Shown here piece by piece: positions 35,839 to 44,728 of a stretch of 64,000 bases of DNA. A program made the position numbers and the translations under genes. A model generated the notes under the pieces. It was not told the origin of the DNA. It worked only from the letters and a program-made list of their open reading frames with translations, and searched no databases. Position 1 is the first letter of the stretch, and the number at the start of each line of letters is the position of its first letter. The stretch is from CAXBNB01 sp040222275 (GTDB lineage: Bacteria; Bacteroidota; Bacteroidia; Cytophagales; Cyclobacteriaceae): NCBI GenBank assembly GCA_040222275.1, contig JAVKDJ010000002.1, positions 434,001 through 498,000 of the forward strand, read 5' to 3'.

Positions 35839-36711
35839 ATGCTAAAATCAATGACTGGCTATGGTATAGGCCAAACGGAAACGGAATTTTATACAGTTCA
35901 AGCCGAACTAAAAACGCTCAATTCTAAATTTTTGGACCTTTCCCTCAGACTTCCTAAAGAGTTGTCTGCATTCGAATACCTTTTCCGGGATATACTTTCC
36001 AAAGGGCTGGTCAGGGGCAAGGCTACCATTACTTTCGAACTTACCATAAAGGATGGGGCCCACAATTCAGTTTACAATGCCGATTCTTTTCGAAAACTTT
36101 TTGAAGAATTAAAATCCGTATCGCGGGGTTATGATGTCAAGGAATCCGACATTTTCAACAACGTACTCAAATTGCCCGAAGTGCTGCAACAATCGGACAA
36201 CAATACGCAGATAATAGATGAGCGACAAGCCCTGGAATTGGTGAAAAATGTGGTAAGCCGATGCGATGAATTCAGGTTGCAGGAAGGTAAGTCACTGGAA
36301 AAAGCCTTGCAGGATAGCATCAAAGCGATTGACACCAGACTGGACCAAATAAGGGAGATTGAACCTGCCAGGACTGAGGCCATGCGCACAAAAATATTGG
36401 AAAGCATGCATGAATTGGTGGAAAGTGACAAGGTAGATGAAAACAGGTTTGAACAGGAACTTATCTATTACATCGAAAAACTGGATATCAATGAGGAGCT
36501 GGTCAGGTTGAGCAATCACCTGATATATTTTATAGAAACGCTGGCTTTGCCTGAGTCGCAGGGAAAGAAATTGGGTTTTATCAGCCAGGAAATTGGTAGG
36601 GAAATCAACACTATCGGTTCGAAAGCCAACGATGCGGCCATTCAAAGACTAGTGGTGGAAATGAAGGATGAATTGGAAAAAATAAAAGAGCAGGTACTGA
36701 ATGTACTTTGA
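35839..36711 (+). CDS. YicC family protein (putative endoribonuclease)
   Basis: A 290-residue protein with the N-terminal YicC domain (MLKSMTGYGIGQTE ... ELKTLNSKFLDLSLRLP) and C-terminal DUF1732 domain (LYYIEKLDINEELVRLSNHL-like stretch, GKKLGFISQEIGREINTIGSKAN). E. coli YicC acts as an endoribonuclease in RNA turnover. The ATG at 35839 starts the family motif; an earlier in-frame start is unlikely. It is 41 bp behind the outer-membrane gene. Confidence 0.94.
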   Translation: MLKSMTGYGIGQTETEFYTVQAELKTLNSKFLDLSLRLPKELSAFEYLFRDILSKGLVRGKATITFELTIKDGAHNSVYNADSFRKLFEELKSVSRGYDVKESDIFNNVLKLPEVLQQSDNNTQIIDERQALELVKNVVSRCDEFRLQEGKSLEKALQDSIKAIDTRLDQIREIEPARTEAMRTKILESMHELVESDKVDENRFEQELIYYIEKLDINEELVRLSNHLIYFIETLALPESQGKKLGFISQEIGREINTIGSKANDAAIQRLVVEMKDELEKIKEQVLNVL

Positions 36712-36735
36712 CCTTTGGCTCAGGGTTCATGTTTT

Positions 36736-37356
36736 CTACTCAAGTATCTTCTCAAATTCAGTATTTATCTTTTCGAAATCAGACTCATCAAAGTTAGGGG
36801 AATGCTCCATAGATATGAGGGTTGATTCAATGTCTGCAATAAGTTGATGCTCTTTTTGTAAATACATGGGGCGGGCAAACCTTGTTGACCTTGTCAGGGC
36901 GAGCAGGGTAGTCCTAAGAAGGAAAATGGCCTGTTCATGGTTTCCATTTTTTAAGTTCTGCTCTGAAATTTTAAGTTCAGCATAAGCCACCGAATTAAGT
37001 GCCTCAAATATTGTCAGGTTCAGGTCCTCTTTGGAGAACTCAGGGGTGTTGATTGCGGCGATCGCACCTGTCAGGTGGCCAATCGAATTTTCCAGGTACG
37101 TATTCACCATGCTGTCCCCATAATACTCTATAGACTTCAAAATTTTTATAGCCCTTTTCAGGTCTTCTATACATTCGTATGGTTTGTTGTCCTCAAGGTG
37201 TTGTTGAGCCTTTGATAAAAACCTAATAGGTGAAGTGGCAGTCCACTCCCCTATGTGCTTCCTGGCCTTTACCTGGCCGAGATAGGCAATAAGGGATATT
37301 GACAGGATGACCCCAACAACACCCCAAACAGCTATATAGTCCAGCGTTCGGTTCAT
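36736..37356 (-). CDS. Membrane-anchored helical protein, second of a tandem pair
   Basis: A 206-residue protein with one N-terminal membrane helix (YIAVWGVVGVILSISLIAYLG) and a fully helical remainder. Residues about 45-165 align by eye with its upstream neighbour: KAQQHLEDNKPYECIEDLKRAIKILKSIEYYGDSM and later AYAELKISEQNLKNGNHEQAIFLLR. Four-helix or TPR-like structure is plausible. No catalytic motif, metal site or known domain recognised. Its ATG overlaps the stop of the upstream gene by four bases (ATGA), so both are translated together. Confidence 0.75.
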   Translation of the reverse strand: MNRTLDYIAVWGVVGVILSISLIAYLGQVKARKHIGEWTATSPIRFLSKAQQHLEDNKPYECIEDLKRAIKILKSIEYYGDSMVNTYLENSIGHLTGAIAAINTPEFSKEDLNLTIFEALNSVAYAELKISEQNLKNGNHEQAIFLLRTTLLALTRSTRFARPMYLQKEHQLIADIESTLISMEHSPNFDESDFEKINTEFEKILE

Positions 37357-38003
37357 GGTTCAGAACTGGTGGTTGGGGCTCTTGTATGTAAACCTATGGA
37401 CAAATCCATAGACCTGCTGGAAAGTAAGTCAAGTTTGTCTATATAGTTTTCATTTGCTTTTAAAGCAACGGACAGGCCCTCAATCTGATTAATCAGGCCG
37501 TCATCCCGATGCTGTTTGAAGACCCCTGTGTAGGCACGACTAGTAATCAGATGAGCCCTGGCATTATCCAATGATACCAGCCCCTTAGCAAGATTATTTC
37601 TTAGTATTTCTGACTTGGCACGTCGGATTTCACCTAGCGCCAGTGTGTGCAGCGACCTGGATAAAACCACATCTAAAAAATCACCGGAAACAAGGTCCTT
37701 ATCTATAGAATGCTGAAGTAATTCCAATTCATCAATGGACCGGTCGATTTGTGATCGGGAGAAACTGTCCATACCAGTTTCTATCGATTTCATAGACTCA
37801 ATTGCTTTATTAAGCTGCTCTTTGCTCCGATCGAATTGATCGTTTTTGAAGGCTAACGCTACATTTTGGTAATAATCATCAAGTGTTCCTGTATTACCCT
37901 TTTTTACCTTGTAATAACTGAAAACGGAATAAACCAAAACGCAGAGAAGTGACAATCCTATTACAATACCTAGACGATAATAGAATGAGTTGTTTTTATT
38001 CAT
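37353..38003 (-). CDS. Membrane-anchored helical protein, first of a tandem pair
   Basis: A 216-residue protein with an N-terminal membrane helix (LGIVIGLSLLCVLVYSVFSYY) and a helical domain related to that of the next gene: AFKNDQFDRSKEQLNKAIESMKSIETGMDSF and ALGEIRRAKSEILRNNLAKGLVSLDNARAHL. The shared pattern is a repeat of A-x3-L or K-A-I-x2-M-K-S-I-E followed by an E-[IL]-[RK] helix. The short tail ends in TRAPTTSSEP. No function assigned. Reading order is this gene, then the one at 36736-37356. Confidence 0.75.
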   Translation of the reverse strand: MNKNNSFYYRLGIVIGLSLLCVLVYSVFSYYKVKKGNTGTLDDYYQNVALAFKNDQFDRSKEQLNKAIESMKSIETGMDSFSRSQIDRSIDELELLQHSIDKDLVSGDFLDVVLSRSLHTLALGEIRRAKSEILRNNLAKGLVSLDNARAHLITSRAYTGVFKQHRDDGLINQIEGLSVALKANENYIDKLDLLSSRSMDLSIGLHTRAPTTSSEP

Positions 38004-38116
38004 GACCTCTAAATTTTAGTTAAAGCTAGAAACCAATTCTGAATAAAATCTGTGGCCGAATACTGACAACCAAAGAATAATGCTGACTGCTGAAAAGGCA
38101 AGCAACCCGGATGTCG

Positions 38117-38551
38117 TTAAATAACACTTTTGCTTATGATATTGCCCTGAGTGTCACATTCCGTTTCTATCAGGGTTTTTTCCTTTCGAAAGGTGATTTT
38201 GTACTTCGGGTTGTTGTGGTACTCGTCCACCAATACATCTACGATAGCATAGCCTTGAGCACCTTGGATAATTTTCATGGCGATATTCCTGGGCAACCTG
38301 GCAATGTCTGTTACTTTAAATTGCTTGTGCACTTCTCCATTGGGTTTGAAGAATGTTTGGGCAGATTGGTCGTTGGCTACAAACCTGGCATCATATATCC
38401 CTTTATATACGCACCAGCTGATGTTGTATGCTGCCGGGTATAGCCTGAAGAATTTATGATGGATCGCTTTTGGAACACTTTCGCCTGAAATAAGTGTTTT
38501 ACGCATAGGAAGCCTAAGCGCAGACAACAATATGAACCACAATTTTATCAT
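38117..38551 (-). CDS. PepSY-like domain protein
   Basis: A 144-residue protein with an N-terminal hydrophobic segment (MIKLWFILLSALRLP) that may act as a signal or anchor. Residues about 28-140 resemble the small PepSY-like (BLIP-like) domains of Bacteroidota: a helix with F-x-R-L-Y-P-A-A-Y-N-I-S-W, then GIYDARFVAND, FFKPNGEVHKQFKVTDIARLP and a repeat of the strand-helix unit ending TQGNIISK. This fold is typically periplasmic, with no known activity. It is 113 bp upstream of the helical pair on the same strand. Confidence 0.7.
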   Translation of the reverse strand: MIKLWFILLSALRLPMRKTLISGESVPKAIHHKFFRLYPAAYNISWCVYKGIYDARFVANDQSAQTFFKPNGEVHKQFKVTDIARLPRNIAMKIIQGAQGYAIVDVLVDEYHNNPKYKITFRKEKTLIETECDTQGNIISKSVI

Positions 38552-38651
38552 ACCACAGGCTGATTAACAGGTACAATTAACCTGCTGAATCTGAATAAAA
38601 TCTGTAGCATTAGGCTACATTAATAAATTTTCATGGGTGAATTTGCGATGC

Positions 38652-40352
38652 TTAAAAGCTGTAATCCCTGGCCGCAATATTTAACCTGATCGAAAGTGAA
38701 GAAAACTGGCTTGTAAAATTGTTGATAGGGTTTTCACTGTCCATTTTCCTGTATATATGTTTCAGGTCAACGAACAAATTGTGCTTCAGGCGATAGCTTG
38801 CAGTGAAATCAACAAATGTCAGGTTATTGGCAATACCATCGGTGGTATTGTAGCCATAGTCAGTTTCCGGGCGGGGGTTGTCTATTCTGGTGTTGTATGA
38901 TTTGAGTACGTCCCCTCCGAAGTTCTGGCCTTCCGGGTCAGAACCGGAACTGGCCTTCACTACCTTCCAGGTAAGGAACAACCGGTCCATGGGCTGATAT
39001 CTGGCAATGAATACCCATTCCTTGAAGTTGGCACCCAGGGGATGTGCCAGGGGTTGCCTGTAGTGGGCGTAGTTGGTAAAAATAGACTCATGCGAGTAGG
39101 TAAATGGCCGTGAATAATTGTATTCTGTCTGTAGGTCCAGGTTGGAAATGCGAAAAGCGTTAAAATATTTGCCTCCAAGTTGGTAGGCGTATTTATTCCC
39201 CCACCAGCCCCTTCCAGCCCTCAACTCACTAACTATGAGTTCGTCTAGTATAAACTGACCATAGAAAGACACCCCTTTTCTGGCGTTCCATTTAAAATCC
39301 AGTCCCAATAGGGCGTTATCCGGGCTGCCGGTTTGTTGTTCAATAGAACTATAGAAAATCACAGGGTTTAGGTAGTTGAATTCGATGGCCGTACCGGTAC
39401 TGTCGCCACGGTGAAATACCACCGACTCGAATATACCCAGGTTCAGTTTGTTGGATACATTCAGGCTCAGGTGATGGAGTGTCATAAACTTCTTTGGAAA
39501 TTCTTTGATGCCCAACGATCCGGTACGCGTAAAGGGGGCATCAGCCGTTAACTCCGCAAAAAGATTGGTGTACTGCAACCGCCAGATGTTGGTTTGGATT
39601 TTTATAAATGGATAGGGGGACGAATAGTCTGACAATAAAATGGAACGATAACCATTGCCTATAAAATTGCGGTCGTGTCCAAACTGGATACCTATGTGCC
39701 TGGTGGCATGGAACTGGATATAGCCCCGGGCTGTGAAAAAATCATGACCATTGTCACCAAACAGCTTCCAAAAACCTTCGTTGGGAACACCACCTATCCT
39801 GGCAGAATAGTCCTGCACGTATTTGGCAAACACGGCCTGGTTTTCTGAAAGAAATGTGTAGAAAGAAATTTTATTGTCAATTTTTCCCCTGAGCTCGATA
39901 CCACGGGAGTTGATATATGGGCTCGAGGCACTTTGGCTGTCCCTTCCTCCACTGAAATATATTACCGGCTTCACATGAAGGTCAAAGTCCCGGCTATCTA
40001 CATGGACAATATCTGACTTTTTTTTATAAAAATGTTTTAGAAACGGTTTTTTGCTGTTTTCATTTCCATTTTTAAAGTACTCCCAGTTGTCATTTTGCAA
40101 ATAGGTCAAATTGGCCTGGTCCTTTTCAGACATCTCAATGGCCATGGAATCCAGAAAGCCGGCTATCGATTTTCTACTATAGGGCTTAAACGAAGAATGC
40201 ATACGATCCTTAGAGAGATCGCCATCCAACACCTGAAAGCGGTCTATTAAATAATAATAGTCGCTATTTAATGGGGCATACGTACTTTGTGGGAATGCCA
40301 GGTGGCCAATAATGCAGAAGATGGAGGATATCCACAGGAGTTTGATGCTCAT
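38652..40352 (-). CDS. Wzi/RemB-like outer-membrane beta-barrel protein
   Basis: A 566-residue exported protein with signal peptide (LLWISSIFCIIGHLAFPQS). After an N-terminal helical region (residues 20-110, YAPLNSDYYYLIDRFQVLDGD), the rest is beta-rich with many aromatic strands and a terminal F. The segments GIQFGHDRNFIGNGYRSILLSDYSSPYPFIKIQT and FNYLNPVIFY match the pattern of Bacteroidota capsule-assembly Wzi and gliding-linked RemB proteins. This is a family-level impression, not proof. It is divergent from rpmE2. Confidence 0.7.
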   Translation of the reverse strand: MSIKLLWISSIFCIIGHLAFPQSTYAPLNSDYYYLIDRFQVLDGDLSKDRMHSSFKPYSRKSIAGFLDSMAIEMSEKDQANLTYLQNDNWEYFKNGNENSKKPFLKHFYKKKSDIVHVDSRDFDLHVKPVIYFSGGRDSQSASSPYINSRGIELRGKIDNKISFYTFLSENQAVFAKYVQDYSARIGGVPNEGFWKLFGDNGHDFFTARGYIQFHATRHIGIQFGHDRNFIGNGYRSILLSDYSSPYPFIKIQTNIWRLQYTNLFAELTADAPFTRTGSLGIKEFPKKFMTLHHLSLNVSNKLNLGIFESVVFHRGDSTGTAIEFNYLNPVIFYSSIEQQTGSPDNALLGLDFKWNARKGVSFYGQFILDELIVSELRAGRGWWGNKYAYQLGGKYFNAFRISNLDLQTEYNYSRPFTYSHESIFTNYAHYRQPLAHPLGANFKEWVFIARYQPMDRLFLTWKVVKASSGSDPEGQNFGGDVLKSYNTRIDNPRPETDYGYNTTDGIANNLTFVDFTASYRLKHNLFVDLKHIYRKMDSENPINNFTSQFSSLSIRLNIAARDYSF

Positions 40353-40463
40353 TCTTGGTGCTATAATTGTAAAGGCAAATATTTTGAAATATTTTGGTTT
40401 GAACTAACAACCACAACATTCTAAATAAATTTAGTGTTCTTGCACCTTTATTCTGCACAATAG

Positions 40464-40494
40464 TTTGTGTTTTAATCAATTGTTTCTACTTTTG
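40464..40494 (+). promoter_or_regulatory. Bacteroidota-type promoter of rpmE2
   Basis: TTTG at 40464-40467, 19 bp spacer, then TACTTTTG at 40487-40494, a complete match to the primary-sigma consensus. The start would be near 40501, about 37 nt before the ATG. Confidence 0.75.
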
Positions 40495-40537
40495 CACTCC
40501 TTTTTAGGAAAATTGAACAGAAAAAACATCAGATACG

Positions 40538-40783
40538 ATGAAAAAAGACATACATCCCGAGTACAAAGAAGTTGTTTTTCACGACACATCAAGTGATTTC
40601 AAATTTATCACCAAGTCAACCATGACTTCCAGCGAATCCATCAAGTGGGAAGATGGCAATGAGTACCCATTGATCAAGGTGGAAGTGAGTTCGGCATCAC
40701 ACCCTTTTTACACTGGTAAGAAGCTGTTTGTAGATACTGCCGGTAGGGTTGAAAAATTCAACAAAAGATACAAAAACAAATAA
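40538..40783 (+). CDS. rpmE2: 50S ribosomal protein L31 type B
   Basis: An 81-residue ribosomal protein with the type B start MKKDIHPEYKEVVFHDTSSD and the late HPFYTGKKLFVDTAGRVEKF. It has no cysteines, so it is the zinc-independent form. In many bacteria this form is made when zinc is scarce, but in Bacteroidota it is often the only L31. It has its own strong promoter and terminator. Confidence 0.97.
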   Translation: MKKDIHPEYKEVVFHDTSSDFKFITKSTMTSSESIKWEDGNEYPLIKVEVSSASHPFYTGKKLFVDTAGRVEKFNKRYKNK

Positions 40784-40806
40784 TCCATTTCTATTCGGAT
40801 ATAAAG

Positions 40807-40840
40807 GTCTTCAGGAATTCGATTTCTTGAAGACTTTTTT
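40807..40840 (+). terminator. Rho-independent terminator after rpmE2
   Basis: Stem of GTCTTCA and TGAAGAC, extended by a few bases on a loop rich in T, followed by TTTTTT. The T run merges with TATTTTTG at 40840-40847, a -7-like box only 5 bp before the next ATG. Confidence 0.8.
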
Positions 40841-40851
40841 ATTTTTGCCCG

Positions 40852-42057
40852 ATGAATATTTTCCTGCTCGATATGGCTGAAACGAGGTTGCAGCTATTGC
40901 CGCTGACATTTACTCGTTCCATTGGTGAATTAAGGGTAGGAATCCTCAAAATAAGCGAAAAGTGGTCGGCCAGACTACAATCTGAGGTATCATACATCAC
41001 CGAACCTTATTTGGGCAAAGACCAACCTGTAGTACCTTCAGGCCCATTCCTAATTATTAACGCTTCCCTTTGTCCTGATCGTCAGGTTGTAAAAACAATC
41101 ACCAACTTAAATGAGGGGGAAAAGCTGGAAAAAGATGGCAAGTTTCTGGCTGCAAGAACTGAACATGTACCCACGTACAGCCAGCCTTTGGATGCCAGCC
41201 TGAAGCCTGTGGAGTATGTGCCTTCTGTGGAATTGGTAGAAAGGCCATGGGACATCTTCATCAAAAACGGTGACCAGATAAGGTTGGATTTCGAATTGCT
41301 AACGCAAGGGAAAAGCTCCAGGCGCATAGAGGATCCTCACACCCGGATATACAACGAAAAGGATATTTTCCTGGAAGAAGGTGCCGAGGTAAAAGCCTGC
41401 ATATTAAATGCCGATAACGGCCCAATTTATATTGGAAAAAATGCCAGAATCCATGAGGGCGCAATCATAAAAGGCCCTTTTGCCTTGTGCGAATATGGTC
41501 AGGTGAATATGGGTGCAAAGATCAGGGGAGACTCTACCTTTGGGCCCCATACGAAAGTTGGTGGCGAGGTAGGCAATTCTGTCATCTTTGGGTATAGCAA
41601 CAAGGGGCATGAAGGGTATTTGGGCAATTCCGTGATCGGTGAATGGTGCAACCTTGGTGCAGACACCAATACATCCAACCTAAAAAACAACTACACCCCA
41701 ATAAAAATGTGGGATTTTGGCAAAGAGGCGTTTCACGATACAGGGCTTCAATTTTGCGGCTTGATCATGGGAGACCATTCCAAATGCGGTATCAATACTA
41801 TGTTCAACACGGGAACAGTAGTTGGAGTGAGTGCCAATATCTTTGGAGCTGGCTATCCCAGAAATGTGATCCCTTCGTTTAGCTGGGGAGGGGCCACTGG
41901 TTTTAGCACTTACGAACTGGCCAGGGCAAAACAAACTGCTGCTATAGTGATGAAAAGGAAAACAAGGGAATGGACTGCTACAGAGGAAAAAATATTTGAT
42001 GAGGTTTTTGAGCGTTCTATCAGCCACAGGGTTTGGGAAAAGGCCGTTGAAGTATGA
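40852..42057 (+). CDS. GlmU-family sugar nucleotidyltransferase-like protein
   Basis: A 401-residue protein. The N-terminal part (about 1-100) begins MNIFLLDMAETRLQLLPLTFTRSIGEL, as in a GlmU-like group common in Bacteroidota, but lacks the usual LAAGxGTRM nucleotide loop. The C-terminal part (about 170-350) is a left-handed beta helix, seen as repeating hexapeptides (CILNADNGPIYIGKNARIHEGAII, NSVIFGYSNKGHEGYLGNSVIG). Residues ILNADNGPIYIG and HDTGLQFCGLIMGDHSKCGINT carry the acyltransferase-type pattern. It overlaps holB by four bases. Product could be a sugar-nucleotide or an acyl-sugar; not proven. Confidence 0.85.
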   Translation: MNIFLLDMAETRLQLLPLTFTRSIGELRVGILKISEKWSARLQSEVSYITEPYLGKDQPVVPSGPFLIINASLCPDRQVVKTITNLNEGEKLEKDGKFLAARTEHVPTYSQPLDASLKPVEYVPSVELVERPWDIFIKNGDQIRLDFELLTQGKSSRRIEDPHTRIYNEKDIFLEEGAEVKACILNADNGPIYIGKNARIHEGAIIKGPFALCEYGQVNMGAKIRGDSTFGPHTKVGGEVGNSVIFGYSNKGHEGYLGNSVIGEWCNLGADTNTSNLKNNYTPIKMWDFGKEAFHDTGLQFCGLIMGDHSKCGINTMFNTGTVVGVSANIFGAGYPRNVIPSFSWGGATGFSTYELARAKQTAAIVMKRKTREWTATEEKIFDEVFERSISHRVWEKAVEV

Positions 42058-43181
42058 GGTTTTCGGACATCATAGGGCTCGAAGAAACCAAACAGAAGTT
42101 GATCACTGCTGTGAAGGAAAACCATGTGGCACATGCACAGTTGTTTTTTGGAGCGGAAGGCAGTGCCAACCTGGCAATGGCTTTGGCCTTTGCCACTTAT
42201 ATCAACTGCACCGATCCATCAGCGTCGGACTCTTGTGGGGAATGTGCTTCCTGTAAGAAAATTGACAAGTTGGTTCATCCTGATGTACAATTCGTCTTTC
42301 CGGTGAGTTCTACCAAGAAAATCACAGGTAAAAATGTGGTCAGCTCCAGCTATTTGAATGAGTGGAGGAGCTTCGCCCTGTCCAATCCCTATCATGGTAT
42401 AGAGCAATGGTCGGCATCCTATGGTGCTGAAAACAAGCAGGCCAATATATCGAAAGAAGAAAGCCGCAACATCATCAAAAGCCTTTCACTCAAAGCGTTT
42501 GAAGCAAAGTACAAGATCATGCTGATCTGGTTGCCGGAATACATGCATGTGAATGCGGCCAACGGGATTTTGAAGATTTTGGAAGAGCCCAGCGAAAGGA
42601 CGATTTTTTTGTTGGTGACCAATGATTATGAAAAATTGCTCACTACCATACTTTCCAGGTGCCAATTGTTGAAAATCCGGTCTTTTAGCGATGACGAAAT
42701 AATCGATTACCTCCGGAATGAGAGGCAGGTGGAGGCAGAAAAAGCCAGAAAAATAGCGGCCCTTGCAGAAGGAAACCTAAACAAAGCTTCTACCCTCATA
42801 CATGAGATAGAAGACGATTCGCACAAAATGTTTCGGGACTGGATGAGGCTGTGCTGGACAAAAAACTTCGCTGAACTCACCTCCATGAACGACATGTTTG
42901 CCTCTATGAATAAATCGGCTCAGATGATGCTGTTTGTTTACGGACTCAACATGATGCGGGAGGCCCTAATGGCCAAAATGACGGCTTTGGATGAACTTAA
43001 ATTGAATCCCGAAGAAAGCTCTTTTGTGGCGAACTTCGGAAAAGCCCTGAGTATGCCGGTATTGGAAAAAATTGCTGGTGAACTAAACAAAGGCCATTAC
43101 CATCTGAGCAGAAATGCCAGCGCTAAAATACTATTTATGGACATGTCGCTATCGATAGGCAGGCTGATGACAGCTAAATGA
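42054..43181 (+). CDS. holB: DNA polymerase III subunit delta'
   Basis: A 375-residue clamp-loader subunit. Zinc-module cysteines are C52, C61, C64 and C67 (SCGECASCKK). The P-loop position reads FFGAEGSANLAMALA without the usual lysine, as expected for delta', which does not hydrolyse ATP. The sensor-like LSRCQLLKIR and NAANGILKILEEPSERTIF match the family. Start overlaps the previous gene (ATGA), so translation is coupled. Confidence 0.94.
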   Translation: MRFSDIIGLEETKQKLITAVKENHVAHAQLFFGAEGSANLAMALAFATYINCTDPSASDSCGECASCKKIDKLVHPDVQFVFPVSSTKKITGKNVVSSSYLNEWRSFALSNPYHGIEQWSASYGAENKQANISKEESRNIIKSLSLKAFEAKYKIMLIWLPEYMHVNAANGILKILEEPSERTIFLLVTNDYEKLLTTILSRCQLLKIRSFSDDEIIDYLRNERQVEAEKARKIAALAEGNLNKASTLIHEIEDDSHKMFRDWMRLCWTKNFAELTSMNDMFASMNKSAQMMLFVYGLNMMREALMAKMTALDELKLNPEESSFVANFGKALSMPVLEKIAGELNKGHYHLSRNASAKILFMDMSLSIGRLMTAK

Positions 43182-43188
43182 GAAGAAA

Positions 43189-44112
43189 ATGAAAGTAAGA
43201 ATAGGAACGCGAGGCAGCAAACTGGCCCTATGGCAGGCTTATCATGTTCAGGAGTTGTTGGAGAAAAGCGGCGCTGAAACAGAAATAGTTACCATAGATA
43301 CCAAGGGTGATAAAATCCTTGATGTGAGTATCTCCAAAATTGGCAGCAAGGGTGTATTTACTGAGGAAATAGAGGAGCAACTAGCCTCCGGTGCGATTGA
43401 CATAGCCGTGCACAGTGCCAAGGACATGCAATCCGAATTGCCCGCTGGCTTTGAGTTGATCGCTTTTGGAGAAAGGGAAAAGGTAAACGATGTGATCATT
43501 TCATCGCATGACCTTAGCCTGGAGAGCACCGGCCTCACCATAGGTACCTCTTCTACAAGAAGGATCGCCTTCCTGAAGAAATATTACCCCAATATATCCA
43601 CAGTGCCCATTCGAGGAAACCTACAGACCCGGATCAGGAAAATGGAGGAAGGGCAGTGCGATGGACTGTTCCTGGCCTACGCAGGGGTAAACAGGATGGG
43701 CTACAATGATAAGATCAGCCATGAGTTGAATACCCAAAAGTTTATTCCAGCCGTTGGGCAGGGCAGTATAGCCGTGGAAGTTTTTGAATCACTGGATGCG
43801 AAAAAAAGGGAATTGGTAAGAAATTGTGTCAACGATGAGACCTCTGAAATAGCCATCCGTGCAGAAAGGGCCTATTTAAAAAAAATGCAAGGGGGTTGTA
43901 GTGTGCCGATTTTTGGGTACGCAAGGGTAGAAAACCAGGAGGTAGTTTTGCATGGGGGTATCATCAGCCTGAATGGGAATGACATAGTTGTGTCAAAAAG
44001 CAATGCCCCTGTCTCAAACCCCGAATTGGCAGGAGAGCAACTGGGAGAGTACATCCTCTCCAATGGTGGTGCCACAATTTTGGCAGAGATCAGAAGGGAG
44101 CAGGGTAGTTAA
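43189..44112 (+). CDS. hemC: Hydroxymethylbilane synthase (porphobilinogen deaminase)
   Basis: A 307-residue heme-pathway enzyme that joins four porphobilinogens. Marks: RIGTRGSKLALWQA, the substrate-binding GTSSTRRIAFLKKYYP and VPIRGNLQTRIRKMEEG, the aspartate in IAVHSAKDMQSELP, and the dipyrromethane-bearing C237 in MQGGCSVPIFGYA. It lies seven bases behind holB and may share its transcript. Another heme gene, hemH, is in the window at 11180. Confidence 0.97.
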   Translation: MKVRIGTRGSKLALWQAYHVQELLEKSGAETEIVTIDTKGDKILDVSISKIGSKGVFTEEIEEQLASGAIDIAVHSAKDMQSELPAGFELIAFGEREKVNDVIISSHDLSLESTGLTIGTSSTRRIAFLKKYYPNISTVPIRGNLQTRIRKMEEGQCDGLFLAYAGVNRMGYNDKISHELNTQKFIPAVGQGSIAVEVFESLDAKKRELVRNCVNDETSEIAIRAERAYLKKMQGGCSVPIFGYARVENQEVVLHGGIISLNGNDIVVSKSNAPVSNPELAGEQLGEYILSNGGATILAEIRREQGS

Positions 44113-44114
44113 GT

Positions 44115-44660
44115 CTATCTCATATCCATTTGGTATATTATTTTATCAATTGCCTTGCCGTCAGTAGTTAAAACGAGCTCAACAAAGCCATAGTCGTTCT
44201 TAAGTTTTGAGGCCAGTGGTTTGTTCGAATTTTTCTCTACCGACAAGTCTCTTTTATGATTCGCCTGGCCTTGCTTTATGATTTTTTCCGGAGATATGCC
44301 CGTAGTTAAAACCTGTCCCGCCATTTTAATAAATGCGCGTTCGCCATCAATCACAATTTTGTAGAGTTCGGGCATACCATTCTTATCTATAAATGTAATT
44401 TCAAGATCATCATAATAAAACGTCCAGGTTTCGTCAACAACCGATTTTTCGTATGTCTTATCATTGGGTATGCCAAGAGGATCGAGTTGTTCAAAATTTT
44501 CTCCTGGTAAAGACAGTTTCCTGAGGCTTATCTTATTATTGAGTTTTAGTGTATGTATCTTCTTTCCTTTTATAAGTATTCGCTCGGCTTTTTGGCCAAA
44601 GGCACAGTTGACGACAAGTACAATTGATAGTACAAGGATTGGTACTGAATTCTTCATCAT
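44115..44660 (-). CDS. Secreted protein of unknown function
   Basis: A 181-residue protein with signal peptide (VPILVLSIVLVVNCAFGQ). The mature part has beta-strand character (TWTFYYDDLEITFIDKNGMPELYKIVIDG) and a lysine-rich stretch, with no domain recognised. Two ATG codons are adjacent (44660 and 44657). It converges on hemC with two bases between stops. Confidence 0.75.
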   Translation of the reverse strand: MMKNSVPILVLSIVLVVNCAFGQKAERILIKGKKIHTLKLNNKISLRKLSLPGENFEQLDPLGIPNDKTYEKSVVDETWTFYYDDLEITFIDKNGMPELYKIVIDGERAFIKMAGQVLTTGISPEKIIKQGQANHKRDLSVEKNSNKPLASKLKNDYGFVELVLTTDGKAIDKIIYQMDMR

Positions 44661-44728
44661 TGTTACAGCTGTTTTTTGCTAGTATTTTGGAAGAATACTT
44701 AATAAAAACAATCGAAAAGCAAAGATAA

